DNA from: an uncultured bacterium
GTDB taxonomy: Bacteria > Patescibacteriota > Patescibacteriia > Magasanikbacterales > UBA922
Assembly: GCA_937861125.1 (NCBI GenBank)
Contig: CALMAY010000038.1
Coordinates: 91,942 to 126,920, forward strand
Length of the DNA stretch: 34,979 nucleotides
Direction of reading: 5' to 3'
The notes beneath the pieces were generated by a model, which was not told the origin of the DNA, ran no database searches, and worked only from the letters and a program-made list of their open reading frames with translations. The translations under genes and the position numbers were made by a program. Positions 15,868 to 22,785 of this stretch are shown here, piece by piece (position 1 is the first letter of the stretch; each line of letters starts with the position of its first letter).

Positions 15868-15899
15868 CGTCATCCTGAGCCGTAGGCGAAGGATCCCGA
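15868..15899 (+). repeat. Palindromic intergenic repeat, copy A (GTCATCCTGAGC type)
   Basis: Reads GTCATCCTGAGC, then a GC-rich centre, then GAAGGATCCCGA. It matches copies B (16214) and C (16298, inverted) and lies 26 bases upstream of the GIY-YIG gene. Confidence 0.75.
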
Positions 15900-15924
15900 T
15901 GTAAACACACCTTAGATTCACTAT

Positions 15925-16227
15925 ATGAAAGGACAACAATTCTTTGTCTATATCATGAGTAATCCACGCCGCACAGTCTACTATACTGGGATGACAAATA
16001 GTTTAGAAAGACGCTACATTGAACATGTCTGGAAACAACATAACATAAGCTTCACTGCACGATACAATGTTATTGATCTACTATATTTTGAAGAGTATAT
16101 TTCATCATTAGACACAATCAAACGAGAGAAGCAAATAAAAGGCTGGACACGAAAGCGAAAGATTGAGCTTATTAAAACAACAAATCCAGAAATGAAAAAT
16201 TTGTTTATTGTTACGTCATCCTGCTGA
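15925..16227 (+). CDS. GIY-YIG mini-nuclease (UPF0213/YhbQ-like)
   Basis: This 100-residue single-domain protein has the GIY-YIG core: FVYIMSN (first motif), VYYTGMTNSLERRYIEH (YIG variant YTG, then the Arg/His helix), and a later Glu in FEEY followed by IKREKQIKGWTRKRKIELI, typical of the UPF0213 family. These are stand-alone nuclease domains whose natural targets are poorly known. The last residues (VTSSC and the stop) are encoded by repeat copy B, so the gene runs into the repeat. Copies of the same repeat flank it on both sides. Start ATG 15925 fits the family; no SD. Confidence 0.85.
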   Translation: MKGQQFFVYIMSNPRRTVYYTGMTNSLERRYIEHVWKQHNISFTARYNVIDLLYFEEYISSLDTIKREKQIKGWTRKRKIELIKTTNPEMKNLFIVTSSC

Positions 16228-16246
16228 ACGAAGTGAAGGATCTCGA
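16214..16246 (+). repeat. Palindromic intergenic repeat, copy B
   Basis: GTCATCCTG, a variable centre with GAACGAAGTGAAG, and GGATCTCGA. It overlaps the 3' end of the GIY-YIG gene and supplies its stop codon. With inverted copy C it can form a stem spanning about 130 nt. Confidence 0.75.
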
Positions 16247-16297
16247 CCGTAACATACTAACCAGACGTTTCGTAATGCACTCGTTAGAGTACAAATA

Positions 16298-16345
16298 TCG
16301 GGATCCTTCGACTTCTTCACTCCGTTCAGTCGCTCAGGATGACGT
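16298..16345 (-). repeat. Palindromic intergenic repeat, copy C (inverted)
   Basis: On the minus strand it reads TACGTCATCCTGAGCGACTG, then GAACGGAGTGAAG and GAAGGATCCCGA, matching copies A and B in opposite orientation. It ends about 24 bases before the DUF192 gene. Confidence 0.75.
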
Positions 16346-16368
16346 AATATGGTTTATCACTTATTTAT

Positions 16369-16845
16369 ATGAACGAAAAAAAACCATTGTCAAAATTTCA
16401 GATCGTTACCATTGTCGCGTTTTTGGTGAGTACGGTTGTGTTATTTTTTCTCAATATGCGGCAGACGAGTGAGTGGATACGACTCGGAGATGAGGTGCTT
16501 CATGTGCTGATCGCGGATACGCCTCAGGAGACATTCAAAGGGCTTTCTGATCGCAAGGATTTGGGAGGCTATGATGGAATGCTGTTTGTCTTTGGGAGTC
16601 CAAAACGGGCGGGGATAGTGATGCGAGATATGCGCTTTCCGCTGGATATTATCTGGATTGGGTCGGATCTCAAGGTTGTCGATATCGCCCAAAATGTCCA
16701 ACTCGAGACAGGGGATACTGAGGAGGAGCTGACGGTCTACTATCCTCGTACAGAAGTACCGCTGGTACTGGAAGTCCCTGCTGGGTTTGTGCAGAGGACT
16801 GGGCTAAAGATTGGGGACGCTCTCTCTGTGATTGAGACGCCTTGA
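16369..16845 (+). CDS. DUF192 family membrane-anchored protein
   Basis: The product (158 residues) has an N-terminal signal anchor (about 10-29, IVTIVAFLVSTVVLFFL) and an extracytoplasmic DUF192 domain: VLIADTPQETFKGLSDR, GMLFVFGSP, MRDMRFPLDIIWIG, VLEVPAGFVQRTGLKIGD. The domain is small and beta-rich; its function is unknown. The rplU promoter begins in the last bases of this gene. Confidence 0.88.
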   Translation: MNEKKPLSKFQIVTIVAFLVSTVVLFFLNMRQTSEWIRLGDEVLHVLIADTPQETFKGLSDRKDLGGYDGMLFVFGSPKRAGIVMRDMRFPLDIIWIGSDLKVVDIAQNVQLETGDTEEELTVYYPRTEVPLVLEVPAGFVQRTGLKIGDALSVIETP

Positions 16846-16870
16846 CTTCCTATTGGATTTCGTGTATAGT
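16842..16870 (+). promoter_or_regulatory. rplU promoter
   Basis: TTGACT, 17 bp, TATAGT, starting in the stop codon region of the DUF192 gene. Predicted start is near 16877, giving a leader of about 75 nt. Confidence 0.8.
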
Positions 16871-16882
16871 ATCGCCATTCCC

Positions 16883-16915
16883 ATAGAGCCTGTGTTGCAA
16901 CAGGCAAAAGGCTAT
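16883..16915 (+). promoter_or_regulatory. Hairpin in the rplU leader
   Basis: GCCTGT (16888-16893) pairs with ACAGGC (16900-16905), and outer bases ATAG (16883-16886) with CTAT (16912-16915). A GGC at 16909-16911 can compete for the GCC of the inner stem. This could be a ribosomal-protein autoregulatory leader; that is inferred from position. Confidence 0.5.
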
Positions 16916-16952
16916 ACTTAGCACAGTTTCTTATACAAATCTCTTATTTTAT

Positions 16953-17264
16953 ATGTTTGCAGTTCTCGAAACAGGTGGAAAGCAGTACATCGTCAAAGAA
17001 GGCGAAACGCTCAACATCGAAAAAATCGCAGGTGAAGTTGGAAGTAGTGTGACATTTGATACAGTCCTCCTCGTCGCTGATGAGAATGGTACTGTGATGG
17101 ATGTCGGTGCTCCATACGTCGCTGACAAGATCAAAGCAACGATCGTGGCACAGGACAAAGCAGAAAAAATTCGCATCGTGAAATTCAAAGCGAAAGTTCG
17201 CTACACACGTCGTGGTGGTCACCGTCAGCCGTTTACTGCAATCAAAATTGAGTCAATTGGTTAA
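16953..17264 (+). CDS. rplU: Large ribosomal subunit protein bL21
   Basis: This 103-residue protein matches bL21 throughout: MFAVLETGGKQYIVKEGETL, then VTFDTVLLVADE, AKIRI-like KIRIVKFKAKVRYTRRGGHRQ and TAIKIESI. It binds 23S rRNA. Length is normal. rplU is usually followed by rpmA (bL27), but here a strong terminator follows immediately and rpmA is not in the window. Confidence 0.97.
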   Translation: MFAVLETGGKQYIVKEGETLNIEKIAGEVGSSVTFDTVLLVADENGTVMDVGAPYVADKIKATIVAQDKAEKIRIVKFKAKVRYTRRGGHRQPFTAIKIESIG

Positions 17265-17280
17265 GTGGGTTTTTTAAACT

Positions 17281-17313
17281 AAAACTTCCTTGTAATTGCG
17301 AGGAAGTTTTTTT
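17281..17313 (+). terminator. rplU terminator
   Basis: A perfect 10-bp stem, AAAACTTCCT / AGGAAGTTTT, with a 10-nt loop and seven T residues. Confidence 0.9.
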
Positions 17314-17318
17314 ATACA

Positions 17319-17347
17319 TTGACATAATTTTTGGGACAGTATATTCT
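17319..17347 (+). promoter_or_regulatory. Promoter of the 69-residue GC-rich gene
   Basis: TTGACA (perfect), 17 bp, TATTCT; predicted start near 17354. Confidence 0.8.
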
Positions 17348-17385
17348 TAAACATAAGAAATGTCCTTTGGTAAGGAAGGTGCGTT

Positions 17386-17595
17386 ATGGATGAAGAACTT
17401 AAGGCAAAGATCCTGAAGTCGCGTCGCTTCGCACGAGAAAACGGTCCGCAGATCATGCAAAAGGTTCTTTGCGATCTCGATGAGAGTAATCGCAAAGATC
17501 GTTTTAGGGGGGCAGGCTTGACCCCCGAGCAAGATCGGGATGACCGGCTCCGGCAGCCGCTTCCGCCACCTTCGCCCTCTCGCAAACCGCAGTAG
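17386..17595 (+). CDS. Small charged protein (69 aa) in a GC-rich cassette, unknown function
   Basis: A strong Shine-Dalgarno (AAGGAAGG, 17372-17379) sits 6 bases before ATG 17386. The product has a basic/acidic helical N-terminus (MDEELKAKILKSRRFARENG, then IMQKVLCDLDESNRKDRF) and a proline-rich, basic tail (PLPPPSPSRKPQ). No known domain. A perfect consensus -35 promoter lies upstream and a GACGGC/GCCGTC terminator downstream, making a self-contained unit. Codon choice (CGC, CTC, CCG) is richer in GC than rplU. A 9-bp inverted repeat (CTTTGCGAT / ATCGCAAAG) lies within the coding region. A nucleic-acid-binding or regulatory role is possible from charge alone. Confidence 0.65.
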   Translation: MDEELKAKILKSRRFARENGPQIMQKVLCDLDESNRKDRFRGAGLTPEQDRDDRLRQPLPPPSPSRKPQ

Positions 17596-17613
17596 GACAT
17601 TCGGAGGGGTTTT

Positions 17614-17652
17614 GACGGCAGGTACTTTTGTATCGCGCCGTCTTGCTTTTTG
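17614..17652 (+). terminator. Terminator of the 69-residue gene
   Basis: GACGGC (17614-17619) pairs with GCCGTC (17637-17642), followed by TTGCTTTTTGTG. Confidence 0.65.
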
Positions 17653-17801
17653 TGTATCTCACTATAATAAAATTTCCGTATCACTGTATGGGAGTTTTTT
17701 GTTGACCTATTTTTGTGTTTGTGTGTATGTTATATAGTATAACGTCTATAAACATGTGCAATGTCCAAAATAGGAGGGGGAATATAGTATATTTGTCCAA
17801 G

Positions 17802-17830
17802 AAAAAACCTCCTTACTTAGGAGGTTTTTT
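17802..17830. terminator. Bidirectional terminator containing the DUF218 stop codon
   Basis: AAAAAACCTCC pairs with GGAGGTTTTTT (11 bp) around TTACTTA. The minus-strand stop codon (17817-17819) lies in the loop. Confidence 0.88.
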
Positions 17831-18497
17831 GTAATTCTGTATCCCACCACTCTTTGATTGCTGCGGCGTGAGCTTTGGTGCCTCTCTGGCGAAGATAGTC
17901 AAACTTTTTTTGGAACAGTGCGTGATGCTTTTTGAGATTCTCTGGACTTTTGAGCGCCCAGAGGGAGTGGAGTGTTTCGCGTGATTCTTTTCTGTGGATG
18001 TAGTCTGCTCCGAGATAGCGATGTTCTGAGAGATCAAAATCAATCGGCACGACACGAATTGGTTGTTTTGCACCAAAGACTTTTTTGGCAACCGTCTGTA
18101 CGCGTTTGGCACGGGTCGTCTCGCAGAAGATGGTGATGGGTCCTGCTACCACACCGCGTTTGTCGAGTATCTTTTTGCTATTGAGGATGTTTTCGAGTGT
18201 GGAGAGTGAGCTGCTCTCGGCGAGCCATTTCCAGTGTTTGGTGATAGGTTTGAGATATGGGCGCTCACTGATCAGATGACGAAAGAATCGGATCATCTCC
18301 ACAGCTTCTGATCTGATATATGGTTTTTGCATGTCTGTCTTGCCACCGCAGGTGATGATGAGGGGGTCTGTGATCTGTGTTTCAGTTACTGTGTTGTAGA
18401 TATGGTTAAACACGGGTGTCAGGTAGAGCGAGTACGTTTCATCCTTGAGAATGTCTTTGGGGATGCCGTAGCCGAAGATGAGGAAGGTGTGAGTCAT
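17817..18497 (-). CDS. DUF218 / YdcF-like protein
   Basis: The 226-residue protein starts HTFLIFGYGIPKD and shows the DUF218 pattern: a hydrophobic strand with a glycine turn, PLIITCGGKTD, the RSEAVEMIRFF helix, ESSSLSTLENILNSKKIL (the E..ST.EN motif) and ITIFCETTRAKRVQTVAKKVF. No membrane anchor is present, unlike the SanA-like protein at 4468-5109, so it is probably cytoplasmic. The C-terminal extension (about 170-226) is basic and helical. The reaction is unknown for the family. Start ATG 18497 follows a -10 by 8 bases, so the transcript would be leaderless. Confidence 0.8.
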   Translation of the reverse strand: MTHTFLIFGYGIPKDILKDETYSLYLTPVFNHIYNTVTETQITDPLIITCGGKTDMQKPYIRSEAVEMIRFFRHLISERPYLKPITKHWKWLAESSSLSTLENILNSKKILDKRGVVAGPITIFCETTRAKRVQTVAKKVFGAKQPIRVVPIDFDLSEHRYLGADYIHRKESRETLHSLWALKSPENLKKHHALFQKKFDYLRQRGTKAHAAAIKEWWDTELQKTS

Positions 18498-18505
18498 ATA
18501 TTTGT

Positions 18506-18534
18506 ATTGTAGAGCGTTTGTCTGTTTTGTGCAA
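18506..18534 (-). promoter_or_regulatory. Promoter of the DUF218 gene, leaderless
   Basis: On the minus strand TTGCAC, 17 bp, TACAAT. The -10 ends 8 bases before the ATG, so transcription would begin at or next to the start codon. Confidence 0.7.
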
Positions 18535-18535
18535 G

Positions 18536-18565
18536 AAAAAACCTCCGTGATTGCGGAGGTTTTTT
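18536..18565. terminator. Bidirectional terminator downstream of the lipoprotein gene
   Basis: AAAAAACCTCCG pairs with CGGAGGTTTTTT (12 bp) around TGATTG. It directly abuts the DUF218 promoter. Confidence 0.88.
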
Positions 18566-18568
18566 GTT

Positions 18569-19264
18569 TTAATTTTTAATTTCTTCAATAGCTTTTATAA
18601 TATCTTGGTCGCCTAATATATCAATTTCACTTCCGTTACTTTTACCCATTACCTCATGGATAAATGAAAAAATATAATCAGATTTATTCAAATTTCCGGA
18701 CATAATAAGTTTATAAATACTAAACTTTACATTGGAATTACATGGGTCTGTATTATTTTTATTTCTTTCAATTAAGACAAGTAGTGTCTCTCTATTTTTA
18801 GTCTGTACTATTCTTAATGATTTTCCACTATTGCAGCCCATTATTGTTGGAACAAAAAAATCTCTTTCGTATAGATCTATTTTTTTTCCAGGTACTTCTT
18901 TTGTAACTATATTCCAGTAATTATCTTCAGATATATCTATTTTACGATTTATAAAAAAATTATAAATATCTGCATTTGCGGTCAATCTATAGCCGTAATA
19001 ATCAGTCCCTTCAATGTGTGATACATAAATATTGTCTATTAAATTATCAAAATTTAAATCAAGATAATTAAGTCCTGGTTTAAATGAGTATACTTTATAA
19101 TTAAAATCACTTAAAACTAGTATAGGATCAAATTTTGTTTCATTTGTATTATCGCTTGATTGGTATTTATTTTGTGGGTTTATGTCTGTCTCTATATGGG
19201 AATTATTGATATTACATCCCGTTACTAATAATAGGGTAATGATCAGTAGTAGGTATTTTTCCAT
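18569..19264 (-). CDS. Putative lipoprotein, AT-rich
   Basis: The 231-residue product has a lipoprotein signal peptide, MEKYLLLIITLLLVTGC, with lipobox LVTGC and the lipidated Cys at residue 17. The mature part is Asn/Asp/Lys-rich with a strand-rich middle (YLDLNFDNLIDNIYVSHIEG, DYYGYRLTANADIY) and two further cysteines. No family recognised. Strongly AT-rich codons (AAT, ATA, TTA) set it apart from adjacent genes and suggest recent acquisition together with the DUF1643 gene upstream. Confidence 0.75.
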   Translation of the reverse strand: MEKYLLLIITLLLVTGCNINNSHIETDINPQNKYQSSDNTNETKFDPILVLSDFNYKVYSFKPGLNYLDLNFDNLIDNIYVSHIEGTDYYGYRLTANADIYNFFINRKIDISEDNYWNIVTKEVPGKKIDLYERDFFVPTIMGCNSGKSLRIVQTKNRETLLVLIERNKNNTDPCNSNVKFSIYKLIMSGNLNKSDYIFSFIHEVMGKSNGSEIDILGDQDIIKAIEEIKN

Positions 19265-19305
19265 ATTGTGTGTATTAAAATTCTTTTATGTCAGTACGTA
19301 GTATC

Positions 19306-19788
19306 TTAATGTGTGTAAAAAATCAGTAATTTTGTTTGTCGCTTAACATAAAGTGGATGCTTTGGCTGTCCATTTTTTAGAATTTGAAGGCAATATAGAT
19401 CTGATATTTGCGAAAGTAATTTTATAACTTGTTTGTCACGGTTTAAAAAATTTCCGTGGTTACCCCAAGCAATTACGATAGTTTTAGATTTTTTTGCGTA
19501 TTTTTGTATGTATGAATCATTCTTGTTTCCAATAGGTCTTTTATTTTTTTTGAGATTTATTGGTTGCGTTGTTCGGAAGGCAAATAGGTTGGTAACCCAC
19601 ATTCCATCATATTTCCAGTTTTGTGCGAATTTAATACATGCTTTTATTGTTGGATCGTCAATTTTTTCATCTGCTGTGCTTGGGTTTAAAAGTACAAAAT
19701 TTACAAAATTTTTTTCATTAGTACCCCATTGTCGTTTAAGTACATATCTATATTTTCTTTTTTGGTCCAGAATAGCTTTTTTTTCCAT
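19306..19788 (-). CDS. DUF1643 family protein
   Basis: This 160-residue protein shows the DUF1643 signature set: KYRYVLKRQWG, FVLLNPSTADEKIDDPTIKACIKFAQNW, WVTNLFAFRTTQPINL, PIGNKNDSYI, VIAWGNHG and LKNGQPKHPLYV. The function is unknown; many members occur in mobile or defence-like contexts. It is AT-rich like the lipoprotein gene 41 bases downstream, and lacks an SD. Confidence 0.88.
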   Translation of the reverse strand: MEKKAILDQKRKYRYVLKRQWGTNEKNFVNFVLLNPSTADEKIDDPTIKACIKFAQNWKYDGMWVTNLFAFRTTQPINLKKNKRPIGNKNDSYIQKYAKKSKTIVIAWGNHGNFLNRDKQVIKLLSQISDLYCLQILKNGQPKHPLYVKRQTKLLIFYTH

Positions 19789-19838
19789 ATTAGTACTTTT
19801 TGTAGTATATATTGATTTAGTTTCTCCGCAATATATTT

Positions 19839-20435
19839 TTAATTTTTAATCCGATTCTGCAACGCACTCCCAAGCGTCACTGCATCCGCATATTTCAAAT
19901 CACTCCCCATCGGCAGTCCACGAGCGAGACGAGAAACAATAATTGATGGACGTTCTGCTTTGATCTTTTTCTCGAGATAGAGTGCTGTCGTTTCTCCCGC
20001 CATATCATGATTGAGTGCGAGGATGATCTCTGTCAGCCCACTTTCATGGAGACGTTTGAGGAGTTCTGGGATTTTGAGAGATTTGGTATCGTCTTCATCT
20101 GGTGAGAGTGTGCCACGCAGCACGTGGTAGCGTCCGCGGTATGAGCCACTCTCCTCGATCGCCTGAACATCCTGTGGCTCGCTGACAACACAAATAATCC
20201 CGTTGTTTCGTTCACGACGGGAGCAGATGAGACAGGGGGACTGGTCTGCGAAGTCCTGACAGATTTCACAGCTGCGCATGGTGCTCATGAAATCTGTCAA
20301 CGCATTGATCAGACTCTGTACCTCTTTTTTTCCAGATTTGAGAAGATAAAAAGTGTACCGTTCAGCAGTGCGTTCACCGACGGATGGGAGGCGGGAGAGG
20401 GCGCGGATGAGTTGCTGAACTGGTCTACTGTACAT
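19839..20435 (-). CDS. recR: Recombination protein RecR
   Basis: RecR acts with RecO (and RecF) to load RecA on gapped DNA. The 198-residue protein shows the helix-hairpin-helix (LSRLPSVGERTAERYTFYLL), the Cys4 zinc finger (CEIC...CLIC), the Toprim start VVSEPQDVQAIEESGSYRGRYHVLRG, and the C-terminal SRLARGLPMGSDLKYADAVTL. Length is normal. Its usual partner ybaB is upstream, but separated by an inserted four-helix-bundle gene. No SD is seen: the region before ATG 20435 is the repeat-derived sequence. Confidence 0.96.
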   Translation of the reverse strand: MYSRPVQQLIRALSRLPSVGERTAERYTFYLLKSGKKEVQSLINALTDFMSTMRSCEICQDFADQSPCLICSRRERNNGIICVVSEPQDVQAIEESGSYRGRYHVLRGTLSPDEDDTKSLKIPELLKRLHESGLTEIILALNHDMAGETTALYLEKKIKAERPSIIVSRLARGLPMGSDLKYADAVTLGSALQNRIKN

Positions 20436-20461
20436 AGTTTGCGGAGTTTTAGAAGTTGACG

Positions 20462-20475
20462 AAGTTTTCGAAGTT
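20462..20475 (+). repeat. Left 14-bp inverted repeat flanking the four-helix-bundle gene
   Basis: AAGTTTTCGAAGTT, exact inverse of AACTTCGAAAACTT at 20870-20883. A degenerate second unit (GGAGTTTTAGAAGTT) lies just to its left, 18 bp apart. Confidence 0.75.
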
Positions 20476-20827
20476 ACCTAAGTGTTTTGATGAGGCTGTT
20501 TAATCCTGCGCCGATAATCATGTATTCTGATCTAGCTTTTTCGTATCGTTCTTTTTCTATCAACCCGAGATTGTAGAGAAATTCAAGATTGAACAATACT
20601 TCGTCGCATGAACCGTGTGATGTTCTGAGGAAATTTATAATGTCTTTGTTTGATTTTCCTCGAGCATACCCTTCTGCAATATTTGAAGGAACTGACCGCG
20701 CTGCTCGACGAATGTCGTCTGCTATATCGTACTGGAGATACTGAGGAAGTGATGAGGTCAGTTTGTATACCGCAATTGCCGCTTTGAACGATCTGTTGTA
20801 TACATCTAAATCTTTATATGTCCCCAT
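20474..20827 (-). CDS. Four-helix-bundle protein (S23 / 23S rRNA intervening-sequence protein family)
   Basis: From ATG 20827 the 117-residue protein matches the S23/avd-like four-helix-bundle family: YKDLDVYNRSFKAAIAVYKL, YDIADDIRRAARSVPSNIAEGYAR, FLRTSHGSCDEVLFNLEFLYNLGLI. The family is best known as ORFs in intervening sequences of 23S rRNA and as free-standing genes, with a proposed nucleic-acid-binding role. Here it sits between ybaB and recR, genes normally adjacent, and is bounded by perfect 14-bp inverted repeats; its stop codon overlaps the left repeat. No SD. Confidence 0.88.
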   Translation of the reverse strand: MGTYKDLDVYNRSFKAAIAVYKLTSSLPQYLQYDIADDIRRAARSVPSNIAEGYARGKSNKDIINFLRTSHGSCDEVLFNLEFLYNLGLIEKERYEKARSEYMIIGAGLNSLIKTLR

Positions 20828-20869
20828 ACATACAAAAAACAAAACTTCTCAAACCTCCTTAACTCCTCC

Positions 20870-20883
20870 AACTTCGAAAACTT
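20870..20883 (-). repeat. Right 14-bp inverted repeat flanking the four-helix-bundle gene
   Basis: AACTTCGAAAACTT on the plus strand; it overlaps the ybaB stop codon (20882-20884). Degenerate GGAGTT/AAGTTT units extend toward the inserted gene. Confidence 0.75.
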
Positions 20884-21172
20884 ACAAAGAAGGCATCCCT
20901 GGCATGTCTTTCATTTTTGTAGCCAAAGTACGTTGGAGTGTTCCCATGGCATCTTTGTGTGCTTCTTTGATTGCTTTTTGGAGTTTATCTTTTTTGTCTA
21001 CAGCGAGGAGACTGTCATCAATCGCAACGCCTGTGATCATGAATGTACCGTCTACGGTGATAGCAACACCATCTTTGGTACCAGTAGCAGATTCGCCACT
21101 GAGCATGTCTTGGAGGACTTTCGCTTTGTCGCGCATGTCTTTGAATTCTTTGAGTTTGCCGAGCATTGACAT
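20882..21172 (-). CDS. ybaB: YbaB/EbfC nucleoid-associated protein
   Basis: A small DNA-binding protein of 96 residues: MLGKLKEFKDMRDKAKVLQDML helix, short sheet (GVAITVDGTFMITGVAID), then a C-terminal helix (LQKAIKEAHKDAMGTLQRTLATKMKDM). This is the YbaB fold and size. It lies between dnaB and recR on the minus strand. The ATG two codons downstream is an alternative start. Confidence 0.9.
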   Translation of the reverse strand: MSMLGKLKEFKDMRDKAKVLQDMLSGESATGTKDGVAITVDGTFMITGVAIDDSLLAVDKKDKLQKAIKEAHKDAMGTLQRTLATKMKDMPGMPSL

Positions 21173-21222
21173 AGATTTAAAGATTAAGATTAAGATTGAG
21201 ATTAATAATTAAGTGTAATACT

Positions 21223-21317
21223 AATATACGAATTCATTCGAATTTGACGAATGCTTGTAAGTTACGTTGATGTATCTTGTAAGTATATTCGTTAAATTCG
21301 CATGTTATTCGTATATT
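21223..21317. repeat. Long imperfect inverted repeat between dnaB and ybaB
   Basis: Arms AATATACGAAT...CGAATTT.ACGAAT (21223-21252) and its inverse (21287-21317) pair over about 24 of 30 positions. The loop holds a direct repeat CTTGTAAGT. An adjacent tandem run of AGATTA-like units lies at 21178-21205. Confidence 0.75.
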
Positions 21318-21326
21318 GGTATTGCT

Positions 21327-22766
21327 TTAAAATGTTGGTGGGCCACTTGGTTTTGGCGGATTTGGTGCCATCGGCGGTGGTGGCGGTGCGTGATGAGTGT
21401 CGAGGTTGCGGTATGATGCGCGTGATTCATCAAAGAAGACGCGTGCAGTACCGATAGGTCCATTACGATGTTTGGCGATGTGGATTTCACCCAAATGTCG
21501 TTCGTCTGGTGGGATATCTTCGAGACGATAGTTACGATCTGCTGCTTTGCGATAGATAAACATTACGACGTCCGCATCCTGCTCAATACTACCAGATTCA
21601 CGCAAATGTGCCAACTTTGGAATCGCTGGTTTGGTTTGCTCTACCGCACGAGAGAGCTGACTGAGGGCGACGACGGGGACATTGAGTTCACGAGCGAGAC
21701 CTTTGAGACCACGACTGATTTCTGAGACCTCCTGTACACGGTTGTCACCGCCACTGCTTTTGCTTCCTGATTCCATCAGCTGCAAGTAGTCGATGATGAT
21801 GAGTCCCAGTCCATGTTCGGCCATGAGACGGCGCGCTTTGGTACGGATCTGCATGACTGTCGCACCTGGCGTGTCGTCGATGTAGATTGGTGCCTCGGAG
21901 AGGATACCCATTGCACGACCGATACGAGGAAAGTCATCACTGCCTGGTTTGTCAGATAAGTTTCCTGTACGCATCTTCCAGAGGTCGACCCCTGCTTCGG
22001 CACACAGCAGACGGTCCACGAGCTGTTCTTTACTCATCTCCAGAGCAAAGACACCAACACCTGTTTTGTATTTGGTCGCAGCGTGACGGGCGATATCCAT
22101 CGCGAGAGATGATTTACCCACCGCAGGACGAGCAGCGAGAATGATGAGGTCAGATTTTTGGAGTCCACCCAAGAGATTATCAAGTTCTCGAAAACCAGTT
22201 GGGACACCACGGAGTGTGCCTTTGTTTTTGTGCAGATCATCAATACGTTCAAAGGCGTCAGAGAGAATCGTACGCACATCGACAAATGATTGTTTGAGAT
22301 GTTTATTGCTAATGGCAAAAATTTGCTGTTCAGCTTCGTCGAGCACACCGTCTACTTCACCAGAAGATTCGTTGTATCCGAGTTGTGCGATTTTGTCAGC
22401 AGCAAAGAGAAGTTTGCGTAGTGTCGCTTTACGCTCAATAATAGCAGCATAGTCTTTGGCATTGGTCGCTGTGGCTACCATGGTCGAAAGTTGCGCGAGA
22501 TAACTGCGTCCACCGATACGTTCGAGCTGACCTTTTTCTTCGAGACGGTTGGCAAGTGTCAAAATATCAATTGGTTGACTTTTGCCGTAGAGTTCGACGA
22601 TGGCCGCATAAATATCACGATGATTGTTTTGGTAGAAATCCTCTGCGTCGACAATATCAGCGACCGCCATGATCGCATCTTTATCAATCAAAAGAGAACC
22701 GAGCAGTGATTTTTCTGCTTCGATGTTTTGAGGTGGAATGCGTTCGATGGGGCGGAGGTCAGTCAT
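21327..22766 (-). CDS. dnaB: Replicative DNA helicase DnaB
   Basis: DnaB is the hexameric helicase that unwinds DNA at the fork. The 479-residue protein has the N-terminal primase-interacting domain (PPQNIEAEKSLLGSLLID), the linker, and the RecA-like C-terminal domain with Walker A ARPAVGKSS (212-220), IYIDDTPGATV, Walker B GLIIIDYLQLM, ALSQLSRAVE and the HRNGPIGTARVFFDE end. The tail is proline-rich (HHAPPPPPMAP...), less conserved and probably disordered. Its leader contains the 20-bp imperfect hairpin at 22786-22870. No SD is obvious before ATG 22766. Confidence 0.97.
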   Translation of the reverse strand: MTDLRPIERIPPQNIEAEKSLLGSLLIDKDAIMAVADIVDAEDFYQNNHRDIYAAIVELYGKSQPIDILTLANRLEEKGQLERIGGRSYLAQLSTMVATATNAKDYAAIIERKATLRKLLFAADKIAQLGYNESSGEVDGVLDEAEQQIFAISNKHLKQSFVDVRTILSDAFERIDDLHKNKGTLRGVPTGFRELDNLLGGLQKSDLIILAARPAVGKSSLAMDIARHAATKYKTGVGVFALEMSKEQLVDRLLCAEAGVDLWKMRTGNLSDKPGSDDFPRIGRAMGILSEAPIYIDDTPGATVMQIRTKARRLMAEHGLGLIIIDYLQLMESGSKSSGGDNRVQEVSEISRGLKGLARELNVPVVALSQLSRAVEQTKPAIPKLAHLRESGSIEQDADVVMFIYRKAADRNYRLEDIPPDERHLGEIHIAKHRNGPIGTARVFFDESRASYRNLDTHHAPPPPPMAPNPPKPSGPPTF

Positions 22767-22785
22767 ACTGAGGGTTCTGAAGTTA

